A DNA stretch of 64,000 nt from JBFWNG01 sp050251195 (lineage in GTDB: Bacteria > Bdellovibrionota_B > Oligoflexia > Oligoflexales > Oligoflexaceae). This document shows positions 50,276 to 59,446 of the stretch, piece after piece. Within the stretch, counting starts at the first letter, position 1. Every line of letters begins with the position of its first letter. The stretch lies in contig JBFWNG010000002.1 in NCBI GenBank assembly GCA_050251195.1, positions 310,001-374,000 on the forward strand. The letters run 5' to 3'. Both the position numbers and the translations under genes were made by a program. A model generated the notes under the pieces. That model had not been told where the DNA came from and searched no databases. It saw only the letters and a list, made by a program, of their open reading frames with translations.

Positions 50276-52707
50276 TACTTCACTACGAAACTAATGGTTT
50301 TGCCAGGGACAAAGATTTCTTTCACAATTTCCTTGCCCGCTAATTGCTTCGCGACGGATTCAACGCCTTTAGCGATCTGTAATGCCGTCTCTTTTGGGCA
50401 ACTTTTATCGATCGTTATAGTGCCTCTGAGTTTGCCGTTGATTTGAACAGACATGGTCACGTCGTCTTCTCGCACAAACTCCGGGTTGTAGGTTGGCCAG
50501 GTTTCCCAGGCCAAGGATTTGTTATGCCCGAATCTTGACCAAAGCTCCTCCGCCATATGAGGCGCGAAAGGAGCCAGAAGTAAAATCAAGGATTCGCAAC
50601 TCTTCCGCGAGAAAGTATTATCTTTGTAACAGTGGTTCACAAGTTCCATCATGGCGGAGATCGCAGTGTTGAAGCGCATGTTTTCGATGTCTTCCGTAAC
50701 CTTTTTCACAGTCTTGTGAAGAATCTTTAGCGTTGCTTCGGTTTCAGGTTTTGCAAACAAAGTATCATTGATTTCGCCGTTGTCCGAGATTAACAACCGC
50801 CAAGCTCGCTTGAGGAACCTATTGACGCCGCTAATACCCGTAGTTTGCCACGGCTTTGTTGCCTCAAGAGGTCCCATGAACATCTCGTAAAGGCGAAGCG
50901 AATCTGCGCCCCACTCGGAAATGACTTCGTCGGGGTTTACGACGTTGCCGCGGCTCTTCGACATTCGTTCGTTGTTTTCGCCCAAGATCATGCCTTGGTT
51001 GACGAGTTTTTTGAAAGGCTCTTTTGTGGACACGTAACCTAGATCAAAAAGCACCTTATGCCAGAATCGTGCGTAAAGAAGATGCATCACCGCATGCTCA
51101 ACACCGCCGACGTAGAGGTCCACCGGCATCCAATACTTTTCTTTGTCCTTGGCCCAAGCTTCATGATCGTTTCTGGGATCGATGTAACGCAAGTAGTACC
51201 AGCACGAGCCGGCCCACTGAGGCATGGTGTTTGTTTCTCGGTCGAAACTCTGTCCGTCTTTCTTGTATTCGCACCATTCTCTTGCCTTCACCAGAGGCGA
51301 TTCCGCATTGCCGGTAGGCTTGAAATCCGAAAGGCTAGGCAGTGTGAGGGGAAGTTCACTTTCCGGAATAGCGACAAGATCGCCATTCTTGTTCTTAACC
51401 AAAGGTATGGGTTCGCCCCAGTATCTTTGTCGAGAAAACAACCAGTCACGAAGCTTGTAGGTGGTGGTTTTTCGGCCCAGACCATTTTTTTCGAGCCATG
51501 TGCACATTTTCTCGATGGCTGCATTTTTTGTTAAGCCGTCTAAGAAATCGGAGTTGCATATGATACCGTCGGCCTCGAAGGCCCCGGTTTCAATTTCCGC
51601 GGGCGTACCGTTGGCTTGCTGCAGGACGGGCTTGATCGCGATACCGAAGAGTTTTGCAAAGTCATAGTCCCGCTGATCGTGAGCAGGTACGGCCATGATT
51701 GCACCGTGGCCATAAGACATGAGTACATAGTCTGATATGTAGACTGGTATCTTTTGCCTATTTGCCGGATTGATAACGTAGCTACCAAGGAAGACACCGG
51801 TTTTCTCTGTGTTGGCGATGCGGTCTCGATCTGACCTCGACGCTGAAGCGCTTACATACTTGTCGATAGCTACCTTTTGCTGAGCCGTCGCAAGGGTGGC
51901 GACGAGCGGATGCTCAGGAGCTAGAACAAAAAATGTTGCGCCAAAGATTGTGTCCGGGCGTGTTGTAAAAATACGGATCTTATTCTTGCCGTCTTCTGTA
52001 ACGAAGTCGATCTCGGCGCCAACGCTTTTGCCGATCCAGTTGCGCTGCTGCTCTTTAACCGGTTCGGGCCAATCGAGTCCTTCTAAATCGGCAATGAGTC
52101 GCTCCGCATATTCTGTGATCTTAAGAACCCATTGCCGGATCGGTTTCTTCTCGACGGGGAACCCGCCCACTTCCGATTTTCCGTCGATGACTTCTTCGTT
52201 GGCAAGCACGGTCCCCAACGCCGGGCACCAATTCACGGGCTCGTAGGATTCGTAGGCCAAACCCTTCTCAAAGAGCTTAAGGAAAATCCATTGCGTCCAT
52301 TTGAAGTAGGTCGGGTCAGAAGTATTTATTTCGCGGTCCCAGTCGTAGGAAAGGCCAATCGACTGTATTTGTCGTTTGAAGTTCGCGATATTCTTTTCTG
52401 TCGTATCTTTGGGATGCTTGCCGGTCTTGATCGCATGTTGTTCTGCAGGTAGACCAAACGCATCCCACCCCATGGGATGGAGAACGTTAAACCCGTTCAT
52501 TCTCTTGAAGCGAGAAACGATATCCGTGGCGGTATAGCCTTCGGGATGGCCGACGTGTAGCCCTTCGCCGGACGGATAGGGAAACATATCAAGTACGTAG
52601 TATTTTGGTTTGTTGGGATCAACTTCAGATTTAAAGGTCTTGTTTTTATCCCAAAAGTCCTGCCATTTTTTCTCGATGGCAGACGGATCATAATCATGAA
52701 ACGACAT
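50275..52707 (-). CDS. leuS: Leucyl-tRNA synthetase
   Basis: LeuRS charges tRNA-Leu and proofreads through its CP1 domain. The 810-residue product has the bacterial architecture: the HIGH-type motif in YPSGEGLHVGHPEGY near 40-55, the editing domain with TRPDTIFGATF and MAVPAHDQRDYDFA, and KMSKS as ERMSKSRGNVV. The C-terminal anticodon and ZN-1/LSD parts follow. The start ATG 52707 has a TTGGAGGAGAA site just upstream on the minus strand. Confidence 0.97.
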   Translation of the reverse strand: MSFHDYDPSAIEKKWQDFWDKNKTFKSEVDPNKPKYYVLDMFPYPSGEGLHVGHPEGYTATDIVSRFKRMNGFNVLHPMGWDAFGLPAEQHAIKTGKHPKDTTEKNIANFKRQIQSIGLSYDWDREINTSDPTYFKWTQWIFLKLFEKGLAYESYEPVNWCPALGTVLANEEVIDGKSEVGGFPVEKKPIRQWVLKITEYAERLIADLEGLDWPEPVKEQQRNWIGKSVGAEIDFVTEDGKNKIRIFTTRPDTIFGATFFVLAPEHPLVATLATAQQKVAIDKYVSASASRSDRDRIANTEKTGVFLGSYVINPANRQKIPVYISDYVLMSYGHGAIMAVPAHDQRDYDFAKLFGIAIKPVLQQANGTPAEIETGAFEADGIICNSDFLDGLTKNAAIEKMCTWLEKNGLGRKTTTYKLRDWLFSRQRYWGEPIPLVKNKNGDLVAIPESELPLTLPSLSDFKPTGNAESPLVKAREWCEYKKDGQSFDRETNTMPQWAGSCWYYLRYIDPRNDHEAWAKDKEKYWMPVDLYVGGVEHAVMHLLYARFWHKVLFDLGYVSTKEPFKKLVNQGMILGENNERMSKSRGNVVNPDEVISEWGADSLRLYEMFMGPLEATKPWQTTGISGVNRFLKRAWRLLISDNGEINDTLFAKPETEATLKILHKTVKKVTEDIENMRFNTAISAMMELVNHCYKDNTFSRKSCESLILLLAPFAPHMAEELWSRFGHNKSLAWETWPTYNPEFVREDDVTMSVQINGKLRGTITIDKSCPKETALQIAKGVESVAKQLAGKEIVKEIFVPGKTISFVVK

Positions 52708-52782
52708 TCTTCTCCTCCAAGTCGAGGTAGATTAACAAAAGTAACTCTTACGCACACCTTGAAAGTAATGATGGGTAAGCGA

Positions 52783-54426
52783 CTACTGGCAGATCCGGTT
52801 TTCGAACATGACAGATAGCCGTTTTACGGTTCCGGCATTGCCAAATCCCAGATCTTTGACCTGAAACGACCAAAGACCCGGCTTGTTGACTTGCGAAAAG
52901 TGAGCGATGCTTTCGTACGGCTCGTTGTCCGAACCATAGTTTCCGTTAAGCGGCTGCGGAGAAATGGAGTGTTCTCCCACGATCATCTGCTGACTTCTGC
53001 CTTGAAGATACAGTATGGAAGAGTATTCGATTTCCGGACTCCGTACAGACAGGATCATCTCCTCAGGGCGGACGTGCTCTATTTCCACTCCGAAACTTAC
53101 TTTACGCCGATTGGCGCCCTCAGGGACTTGGATGAACAACTCTTGCCCGGACGGCAAGTATGGTTCCAGGACCAGGTTCGGGGTGATTTCGTGCTTAACA
53201 AAATCGGGAATACCTAACTGGACGTCGCCCTTATGCGCAAAAATTTCGTCTCCGCTCGATGCAATCAACTCAAACAAAATATCTTTGTTGCAGTTCGCGT
53301 TCGGTTTGATTTGCAATGTTTGGGCGTTGAATTCCACGGATTGGTTAGGTCGGATTATAGGAACAACAACTTCTTCGTCGCTAAACTGTGCGCTATCGGT
53401 AAGGCTTCGCAGCGTCGTTTTAACGTCGGATGCTGGCGCTAGTCCCCTGTTTTCGATCGTCAATTTGACTATGCCTTGTTCCCCGGGTTCCAGCACTCCG
53501 TTGCCGTTCCCTTGAGTCTCTTCGACTTTGGTGTCTTTAAGAATGAGCTTAGGACCCGTACGCGGGAGATAATGAATAAAGGTCTCCGTCTTAACGACGT
53601 CTTCGCCGCGACAGGAGTAATTCTCGCAAAAGATCGGTTTTGAGCAACCTCGAACGTCCTTGGCATACGCCTTTTCGCCTCGGACCAATATTCCTTCCAC
53701 TTGCTTGTCGGGGCCTAAGACGACTGAACCGGAGTTGCCAGGGAATCCGTCTATGTTCGTTACAAAATAGGGTTGCTCGATCGCGTTGTCGCGGATACTC
53801 GCACCCGAGGTAACCTTGAGCAAACTGCCGTTGGGAAAACCAAACGAAGTGACGGGCAAGCCAAGAGGCGCTTGGCCAGATTTGCGCAGCCTCAGCGGGC
53901 GTCGATTTGTTTTGCGATCCAAACGGATGACGGCAAAGTCTTTGCCGCGGCCGCTGTCACCTGCTCGAGAAATGATGTCCTGGCAATAGTAAATATTATC
54001 GCTATTTACCGATATTGAGTCAGGTGTTAATGGGACGCTGTTCGCGTCAAAGTCAAAAATAAAAGCTGTTTGTCGGCATGCGTTGGCGTTGGGTATGCAA
54101 TGACCCGCCGTGACCAACGTATCCTCTGTCGCTAGGAACGCTGAGCAAAAACCGATGGAGGGCTGATCGCTAAATGGATCGCTCGAGCACAAATTGTAAC
54201 GGTTTTTGACATTAGCTGCGAGAACGGAGGCTCGACCAAACGCGTTGTCCGTAATCTGCGATTGCGGGACGAGTATCGCCACCGACGATGCGATTTGCTT
54301 AATCTCTTCGGATTCAGCGCCGGAGAGATCAGCACGGTCGTCGTTGCCGTAAATTGCGGCGGTAGCGCCACCGCAATAAAGTATGGCGCTCAAAGCTAGG
54401 AAACTGCTTGTCGAACAGGCAACCAT
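52783..54426 (-). CDS. Secreted trypsin-like serine protease with CARDB-like and P domains
   Basis: The 547-residue product has an N-terminal signal (about 1-24). The protease domain has a full triad: TAGHC (His109), KDFAVIRLD (Asp163) and GNSGS (Ser232). From about 310 comes an Ig-like segment (GNGVLEPGEQGIVKLTIENRG, cut here) of the CARDB kind, and about 435-547 looks like a proprotein-convertase P domain (GVEIEHVRPEEMILSVRSP, PGLWSFQVKDLGFGNAG). Many Cys pairs fit an exported protein. Other members are known in predatory and myxobacterial lineages. Confidence 0.85.
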   Translation of the reverse strand: MVACSTSSFLALSAILYCGGATAAIYGNDDRADLSGAESEEIKQIASSVAILVPQSQITDNAFGRASVLAANVKNRYNLCSSDPFSDQPSIGFCSAFLATEDTLVTAGHCIPNANACRQTAFIFDFDANSVPLTPDSISVNSDNIYYCQDIISRAGDSGRGKDFAVIRLDRKTNRRPLRLRKSGQAPLGLPVTSFGFPNGSLLKVTSGASIRDNAIEQPYFVTNIDGFPGNSGSVVLGPDKQVEGILVRGEKAYAKDVRGCSKPIFCENYSCRGEDVVKTETFIHYLPRTGPKLILKDTKVEETQGNGNGVLEPGEQGIVKLTIENRGLAPASDVKTTLRSLTDSAQFSDEEVVVPIIRPNQSVEFNAQTLQIKPNANCNKDILFELIASSGDEIFAHKGDVQLGIPDFVKHEITPNLVLEPYLPSGQELFIQVPEGANRRKVSFGVEIEHVRPEEMILSVRSPEIEYSSILYLQGRSQQMIVGEHSISPQPLNGNYGSDNEPYESIAHFSQVNKPGLWSFQVKDLGFGNAGTVKRLSVMFENRICQ

Positions 54427-54500
54427 CGAGGTCCCAATTATTATAAGAGACTTTAAATATATGTCCCGGCCCGGATGGTCAACATGTTAATGGAGGGAAC

Positions 54501-55277
54501 CTAGGTAAATTGAAGGTAGCTAATGAGATAATCCGCAACGAGAATGCATACATAGGAGATTACGACCGCCTTGGTGGTGGCCTTGCCGACGCCCTTAGCC
54601 CCGCCGGTTGCAAAATACCCCTGAAAACAGCCTATGGATGAGAACAGCAGCCCGAAAACAGCGGACTTTTGCATCCCCTTCACAATATCGCTTGTCGCAA
54701 CGATCCACTGGATCTTGGCGAGAAAGTCGGCGACGTCGATATGGTAAAAGACCACCCCGATAAAAAATGCCGAAAGGACCCCGGCGACGATGAAGAAAAC
54801 GTCGAGGACCGGCATGAAAACGATGGATGCGAGGATCCGCGGGGCTATGAGGTACTCGTAAGGATTGACGGACATCACCCGCATGGCATCGATCTGCTCA
54901 TTCACGCGCATGGTTGCGATTTCGGCCGCCATGGCCGACCCTGCACGGCCGGTAACGAGAAATGCACCCACCATCGGCGCGAGTTCGCGGGACAATGCAA
55001 ACCCTGCGGCGGCACCAATCATGGATTCCGCACCGAAAATTTTAAATATTTCCCCAAGCTGAAAGCCGAAAATTCCCCCGACCATCACACCTGCCAGAAT
55101 AATTATGGAAAAACTCTTGTTGCCGACGAATTCGAGTTGTTGGAACACGAGGCGTAAATCGACCATAGGAACAACAATAGACTTTAGCCCCTGGCCCACA
55201 AAGATGCTGTAGCTCCCGATCGTTGTGATGGGACCCAGCATGAGCCGTCCGATTTGCGATATGAAGCCGGCTTGCAT
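54501..55277 (-). CDS. mlaE: MlaE-family ABC transporter permease
   Basis: MlaE is the permease of a lipid-transporting ABC system that keeps the outer membrane asymmetric. The 258 residues (ATG 55277) have the family's five or so helices and its signature region: ALSRELAPMVGAFLVTGRAGSAMAAEIATM, shown as parts ELAPMVGAF and GRAGSAMAAEI, followed by NPYEYLIAPRILA. The ATPase mlaF would lie downstream on the minus strand but is not next to it; the next gene there is a protease. The partners must be elsewhere. Confidence 0.9.
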   Translation of the reverse strand: MQAGFISQIGRLMLGPITTIGSYSIFVGQGLKSIVVPMVDLRLVFQQLEFVGNKSFSIIILAGVMVGGIFGFQLGEIFKIFGAESMIGAAAGFALSRELAPMVGAFLVTGRAGSAMAAEIATMRVNEQIDAMRVMSVNPYEYLIAPRILASIVFMPVLDVFFIVAGVLSAFFIGVVFYHIDVADFLAKIQWIVATSDIVKGMQKSAVFGLLFSSIGCFQGYFATGGAKGVGKATTKAVVISYVCILVADYLISYLQFT

Positions 55278-55329
55278 CAATTCTCCTATAACGTCATATT
55301 ATCATGATTGATTTTCTTGCTTCCGTCCA

Positions 55330-55358
55330 TTGGTATAACGGCTCTAAGGGTTTATAAT
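55330..55358 (+). promoter_or_regulatory. Sigma-70-type promoter before the gene at 55388
   Basis: TTGGTA (55330-55335) and TATAAT (55353-55358) stand 17 bases apart, 30 bases before the start codon. The -10 is a full consensus. Confidence 0.6.
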
Positions 55359-55387
55359 AGGAATACAACCATCCATAGGGGTAGCCG

Positions 55388-56338
55388 GTGAAATCGCTTA
55401 AGTCATTTATATTGTTAAATTTAATAGCGATTGCCCCAACGGCGTGGGGCGAGTGCGTGGCCTTGGTAAAGGGGGCGGTTGCGGTCGACGTGGCGACCTG
55501 CGGCGTTTTGAACCCTGAAGCTACTTTTGACCTGAAGAAAGACGACTATCGATTTATTGCGGATCTTCCCGCGGCGGAGCGCAAGAAATTTTACGATAGT
55601 TATCGTGGGCTCATCTTGAAAGGCAAGGTTGTTAAGTCCATGGCAAAGAAAAGCGGTCTAAGCCCGGAAAAGGGTGTTCTCGCGGGGGAAGAGGTGCAGC
55701 TGTTCGTTCCGCCGGGGGTTTCCTGCGCCGGCCTCCCGGGTGGGAGAGTCGCAGGCAATATAGAAGAAGTTTGCTGTGAAGGCGGGGGCGACGTTCCCTG
55801 TCTTCTCAATTCTCCTTACGTCATCAGAGAACTTAAGAAGATCGGAGAAGCGGGATCTCGTGCTGGCGACAAGGAGCGAAAGACGGCGATACGCAGCGCG
55901 GACTACAAGGCGGGACTTCTGGCCTATACAAAAAAAGATCTGGTAAACACCGTCAAAAATCTGGAAAAGGCGCGCGCCGCGAACAGTCTTGACGTCAAAG
56001 GCAATTACATTCTGGCCGAGACCTACCGGCGACAAGATGACTGCCGAAAGGCGGTCCCGATTCTCGAAGGACTCAACAAGAAATATCAGGCGCAAGACTT
56101 TTGGGACGACGAGCGGAGTACGATGGAAGAAGCAAACTTCTTGTTAGCGCGTTGCTACGCCAAACTCAACAAGCCCGGAGATACCATTAGCATCCTAATG
56201 ACGTTCCTCCTAGATCCCAAAAAAGACCGGAAATGGATCGAAAGCTCGCTCAAACACAAGGATTTCGGCTGGATCCACACCTCAAAGGAATACCGAACCT
56301 ACAAAGACGAAGCCACCCGAGCTTTACACGGCAAATAA
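55388..56338 (+). CDS. Secreted tetratricopeptide-like protein
   Basis: GTG 55388 starts the 316-residue product, with a signal peptide (about 1-21, ending AWG). A Cys-rich middle part (about 105-140: SCAGLPGG, EVCCEGGGDVPC) may form disulphides. A helical repeat part follows from about 170, for example NLEKARAANSLDVKGNYILAETYRRQD, given here in short pieces (LEKARAAN, YILAETYRRQ). I recognise no family. It is driven by its own consensus-like promoter and stands alone. Confidence 0.65.
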   Translation: MKSLKSFILLNLIAIAPTAWGECVALVKGAVAVDVATCGVLNPEATFDLKKDDYRFIADLPAAERKKFYDSYRGLILKGKVVKSMAKKSGLSPEKGVLAGEEVQLFVPPGVSCAGLPGGRVAGNIEEVCCEGGGDVPCLLNSPYVIRELKKIGEAGSRAGDKERKTAIRSADYKAGLLAYTKKDLVNTVKNLEKARAANSLDVKGNYILAETYRRQDDCRKAVPILEGLNKKYQAQDFWDDERSTMEEANFLLARCYAKLNKPGDTISILMTFLLDPKKDRKWIESSLKHKDFGWIHTSKEYRTYKDEATRALHGK

Positions 56339-56341
56339 TTA

Positions 56342-56444
56342 TTGGGCGTTCGACTGTCCCCACAATTGTTGGGCGTTCGACTGTCCCCCTAATTCCATAA
56401 TTGTTGGGCGTTCGACTGTCCCCCTAATTCCATCGACTGTCCCC
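56342..56444. repeat. Imperfect tandem repeats between convergent genes
   Basis: Three copies of TTGGGCGTTCGACTGTCCCC begin at 56342, 56369 and 56404, with a partial fourth (TCGACTGTCCCC) at 56433-56444. Spacing varies (27, then 35 bases), so it is not a simple satellite. The stretch lies between the TPR gene and rdgB. Confidence 0.85.
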
Positions 56445-56450
56445 CATTAT

Positions 56451-57047
56451 TCATTCAGTTCCAATTCGTTGAACGAGCTCGTTGACCGCCGTCGCTCGAT
56501 GACTCAGACGATCTTTCTCATCATTGCCGAGCTCAGCCATTGTCCTGTTCATTCCGGAGACTTCAAAAATGGGATCGTAACCGAAGCCGTTGCTCCCCCG
56601 CCGTAGGGTAGTGATCACGCCTTCGCATTTTCCGGAGGCCGTATAACAAATGCCTTTCGAATCGACGAAGACAAGCGTGCAAACGAACCGCGCTGTGCGC
56701 TTCGTTGAAGGAACCCCTTTGAGTAACTCGAGAAGTTTATCGTTGTTTTGCTCGTCCGTGCTGTGGTCCCCGGCAAACCTGGCGGAGTGTACGCCTGGCT
56801 TTCCGTCCAAAAAATCCACTTCGAGGCCGGAATCGTCCGCGATGACGCCAAACTCCGTTTTCTCTTTCACTGCTTTTGCCTTGATCATCGCATTTTCGGC
56901 GTAGGAACTCCCATTCTCATCCCACGTAATCTTGCCAAGTTCGGAGCAAAGATGAAGGTCCCATCCTAACGAGTGAGGTAGCAACGCTCCAAATTCCCGT
57001 TTCTTCCCATCATTAGACGTTGCCAAAAAAACCTTTTGTCTTTGCAT
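56451..57047 (-). CDS. rdgB: XTP/dITP pyrophosphatase RdgB (HAM1 family)
   Basis: The enzyme removes non-canonical purine triphosphates from the nucleotide pool. ATG 57047 gives 198 residues, normal for the family; earlier codons in frame are unlikely. It shows ATSNDGKKREF at the start, YAENAMIKAKAV, ADDSGLEVDFLDGKPGVHSARFAG (only ADDSGLEV and PGVHSARFAG noted), and GFGYDPIF near the end. It is transcribed away from bolA. Confidence 0.95.
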   Translation of the reverse strand: MQRQKVFLATSNDGKKREFGALLPHSLGWDLHLCSELGKITWDENGSSYAENAMIKAKAVKEKTEFGVIADDSGLEVDFLDGKPGVHSARFAGDHSTDEQNNDKLLELLKGVPSTKRTARFVCTLVFVDSKGICYTASGKCEGVITTLRRGSNGFGYDPIFEVSGMNRTMAELGNDEKDRLSHRATAVNELVQRIGTE

Positions 57048-57132
57048 CCGATGTTCCCAAGTAGTGAACAAATATGTTAAACCGGATCCCTCATTATCAT
57101 ATGTGCGTTTTAATGTCTTGGCGAGGTGCAGT

Positions 57133-57360
57133 ATGACGTCAGATCAAATCATTGGCCGGTTAAAGGAACATTTTGCCGACGCAAAAGTTAGAGCTTCAGA
57201 CCTGACAGGCGGCGGCGATCATTGGGCTGTTCGAATCGAAAGCCGCGAGTTTGCGGGAAAGAGTCTTGTGGAGCAGCATCAAATGGTTTACCGGGCCTTA
57301 GGCGACTGGATGAGGCAAGAAATTCACGCGTTAAAGCTCGATACAATCTGCCCCGAATAA
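57133..57360 (+). CDS. bolA: BolA family protein
   Basis: ATG 57133, with GAGG six bases upstream, gives 75 residues. The sequence has the BolA/IbaG fold: IIGRLKEHFADAKV, then GGGDHWAVRIESREFAGKSLVEQHQMVYRALGDWM, of which DHWAVRIES and QHQMVYRALG are diagnostic. BolA proteins work with monothiol glutaredoxins in iron-sulphur handling; a glutaredoxin gene of another type is 32 kb away. The stop directly abuts the convergent gene at 57361. Confidence 0.92.
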   Translation: MTSDQIIGRLKEHFADAKVRASDLTGGGDHWAVRIESREFAGKSLVEQHQMVYRALGDWMRQEIHALKLDTICPE

Positions 57361-57648
57361 TTAGGGGTTTTGATGGCGTGTTTGGCGTCTCTTCTCTTCT
57401 TCTATTTCCGCTTTTCTCACGGCTGCTTTAATTTCTGGCGACCACTGTAGAACAAACTTGATCGTGTCTTTGGCGAAATCTTCGAGGTCAGGTCTTATGT
57501 GGAAAATGCCTAACTCCTTGAAGTGAGTGATTACAATCTTTTGCAGAAAAGTCACTTCGACGTTCCAGTTTTCAAAAATCTGGATGATGGTCTTGTCTTC
57601 AAAGCGGGTCGTAACGAAGACGTCAAGCGGCAATGGTTCCGTAAGCAT
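57361..57648 (-). CDS. Hypothetical cytoplasmic protein
   Basis: GGAGGG before ATG 57648 shows a real start. The 95-residue product has no signal peptide. A Phe/Ile-rich N-terminal half (DVFVTTRFEDKTIIQIF) leads to a highly charged C-terminal helix (RKAEIEEEKRRQTRHQ). No known family. It is convergent with bolA, and no base separates the two stops. Confidence 0.65.
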   Translation of the reverse strand: MLTEPLPLDVFVTTRFEDKTIIQIFENWNVEVTFLQKIVITHFKELGIFHIRPDLEDFAKDTIKFVLQWSPEIKAAVRKAEIEEEKRRQTRHQNP

Positions 57649-57737
57649 AACAAACCCTCCTCAACCGTTATCGGCAGTTTTGGCCGTATGTTGAAATTTT
57701 TGACGTATTGACGGGCTTTAGTGTTCAATATTTACAG

Positions 57738-57767
57738 TTGGTTACGTAGATTTTAGTTTTCTATAAA
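57738..57767 (+). promoter_or_regulatory. Candidate sigma-70-type promoter
   Basis: TTGGTT (57738-57743) and TATAAA (57762-57767) are 18 bases apart, 45 bases before the small lipoprotein start at 57812. Confidence 0.4.
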
Positions 57768-57811
57768 AGATCCGAAAAGACATTAAATCCCTGTTTTGGA
57801 TCGAGGATGTT

Positions 57812-58189
57812 ATGAGAAAGATTTTGTTTGGATTTCTATTCATGGTGAGCGTAGTCGCCTGCAAGAATCAGAAGGGATCTGGCAAACTGACGGAAGCAGA
57901 AGTCAAGAAAAAGAAAGAAGAAGCAAAGACACGAGAAAAAGAAACGGGTTGGTCCGAAGAGCAACAGGACAAGCTCATGAATTTGTGTCTGTCAGGCGGT
58001 ACGAAGGTCGAACCAAATGACGACCTGTTGAATGCTTGTGAATGTTACATGGACAAACTGACTTTACACATGAAGCCGAAGGATTTCGACCTCAAGAAAA
58101 ATGATTTCAAGAAAAAAGAAGACGAAGAGAAACTGTGGAAACAGGGTACTTTCAAGTCTTGTATAAAGAAAGAGGCTTCACATTCATAA
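57812..58189 (+). CDS. Small Lys-rich lipoprotein
   Basis: GAGGAT precedes ATG 57812. The signal ends VSVVAC, so Cys17 is a lipobox Cys. The rest of the 125 residues is highly charged (LTEAEVKKKKEEAKTREKE) with later Cys at LMNLCLSGG, NACECYMD and FKSCIKK. This layout of a helix with four Cys (C...C.C...C) is known in small periplasmic proteins of delta-type bacteria, but I cannot name it. No operon partner is obvious. Confidence 0.7.
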   Translation: MRKILFGFLFMVSVVACKNQKGSGKLTEAEVKKKKEEAKTREKETGWSEEQQDKLMNLCLSGGTKVEPNDDLLNACECYMDKLTLHMKPKDFDLKKNDFKKKEDEEKLWKQGTFKSCIKKEASHS

Positions 58190-58363
58190 GTGTTAACCGC
58201 CGCTATTACCCGGCCAAATTTCCATTTTTTCTGGCTTTCTAAAAGGCAGCCCTTCTAAAAAAATGCGAACCCCTAGAATTTGCTAGATTTATTTTACCTC
58301 GTCAAGTTGTGTGGTGCGCTTCCGATCGTGAGAGAATATTCACAACGACCTTTGGGGAATCGC

Positions 58364-59446
58364 ATGTTAGCCAAAGAATTGAGACATATACGGCTCCAGT
58401 CGTTCCGCAATGCCCAATGGGACAAAAGCGATTATAAGTATCTCTATTCATATTTGATCCGCTTGTTCGAGGATCAGCTGCATTTCGCGCAAGCAAACAA
58501 CCCGCTTTGGTGCGCTAGGCTTGCCACTCTCGGTACGTTAAATTTTGAATCGGGTTCGCTCGCAAAAATTCCCTTGTTGACTAAGGATGAGCTTCGCTTA
58601 AGAGATCCTCTCGACTTTGCCGCCAAAAAGAACTTTCCTTTCTACATGGTCCGGCAGTCGGGCGGAACCACGGGCAATCCTGTTCCTCTATACTGGACGC
58701 GCGCCGACTGGAACGCCGCCGTTCGAGCGGTTTGTCGATTTCTTGAACCACTTGCAGATATAAAGCCGCTCGTCGCTTGGAACGGTTACAACCAATCTCA
58801 TGCGGGCGGTCCTTCGTTCGACGACGCCATCCGTGAATTAGGCGGTATGGTTGTGCCAAGACATTTCAAATCCGACGATCAAGCTGCGATCGAAGAAATC
58901 GAACGTTTCAAGGCGCAGGTGCTCATTCTTCCCGCGAAAAGCGGTACAGAAAAGGGTGGAAGCTTAGAGGATCTGCTTATTTGTGACGCAGGGTTTTTAT
59001 CTCGATTGAACATTAAGGCTCTCATGGTATCGAGCACAGGACTTGATCCCGACCTGCTCGAAGAAGCGCGAGCGCAAGGTGTTCAACATATAATCAATCT
59101 CTACGGAAGCACGGAGGCGTTTCCTTCCGCAATTTCGTGTGAAGCTAATCCGCTCATGTTTCATCTTTGCCAGGGACCGAACCTGACGGAAGTCGTGGGG
59201 ACGGACGGCGACAGCGTAAAAAACGGCGAACGCGGTCTTGTTGTAATTAGTCGCGTTGGCAGTGAAAGCGAGGCCGGCATCTTTCCCGCTGGAGGCACTC
59301 AGCTTATACGTTTTATCGTTGGCGACGAAGCAACCTACATTACTGATCCGTGCTCTTGCGGCCGAAGTTCGCCAAGGATAGGTGACGTTCGGCGCATAAT
59401 AAATATTCAGGACAAAATCACCGGAGGATGTCAGAAATGGGAATAG
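58364..59446 (+). CDS. PaaK/LuxE-like adenylate-forming enzyme
   Basis: ATG 58364 follows GGGGA by six bases and gives 360 residues; an in-frame TTG at 58280 lacks a site. The protein has the ANL-type phosphate loop SGGTTGNPVPLYWT, the A5 motif LYGSTEAFPS, GERGLVVISRVG and an ending CSCGRSSPRIGD like phenylacetate-CoA ligase. Size and order resemble LuxE acyl-protein synthetase and PaaK. It should activate a carboxylic acid with ATP. The acid is unknown. The next gene, a reductase-like ALDH, overlaps by ten bases. Confidence 0.75.
   Translation: MLAKELRHIRLQSFRNAQWDKSDYKYLYSYLIRLFEDQLHFAQANNPLWCARLATLGTLNFESGSLAKIPLLTKDELRLRDPLDFAAKKNFPFYMVRQSGGTTGNPVPLYWTRADWNAAVRAVCRFLEPLADIKPLVAWNGYNQSHAGGPSFDDAIRELGGMVVPRHFKSDDQAAIEEIERFKAQVLILPAKSGTEKGGSLEDLLICDAGFLSRLNIKALMVSSTGLDPDLLEEARAQGVQHIINLYGSTEAFPSAISCEANPLMFHLCQGPNLTEVVGTDGDSVKNGERGLVVISRVGSESEAGIFPAGGTQLIRFIVGDEATYITDPCSCGRSSPRIGDVRRIINIQDKITGGCQKWE

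Noticed and set aside
56342..56444. Tandem repeats as a CRISPR array
   Set aside because: Gaps between copies are only 7 and 15 bases and are made of shared sequence, there are no spacers and no cas genes are near.
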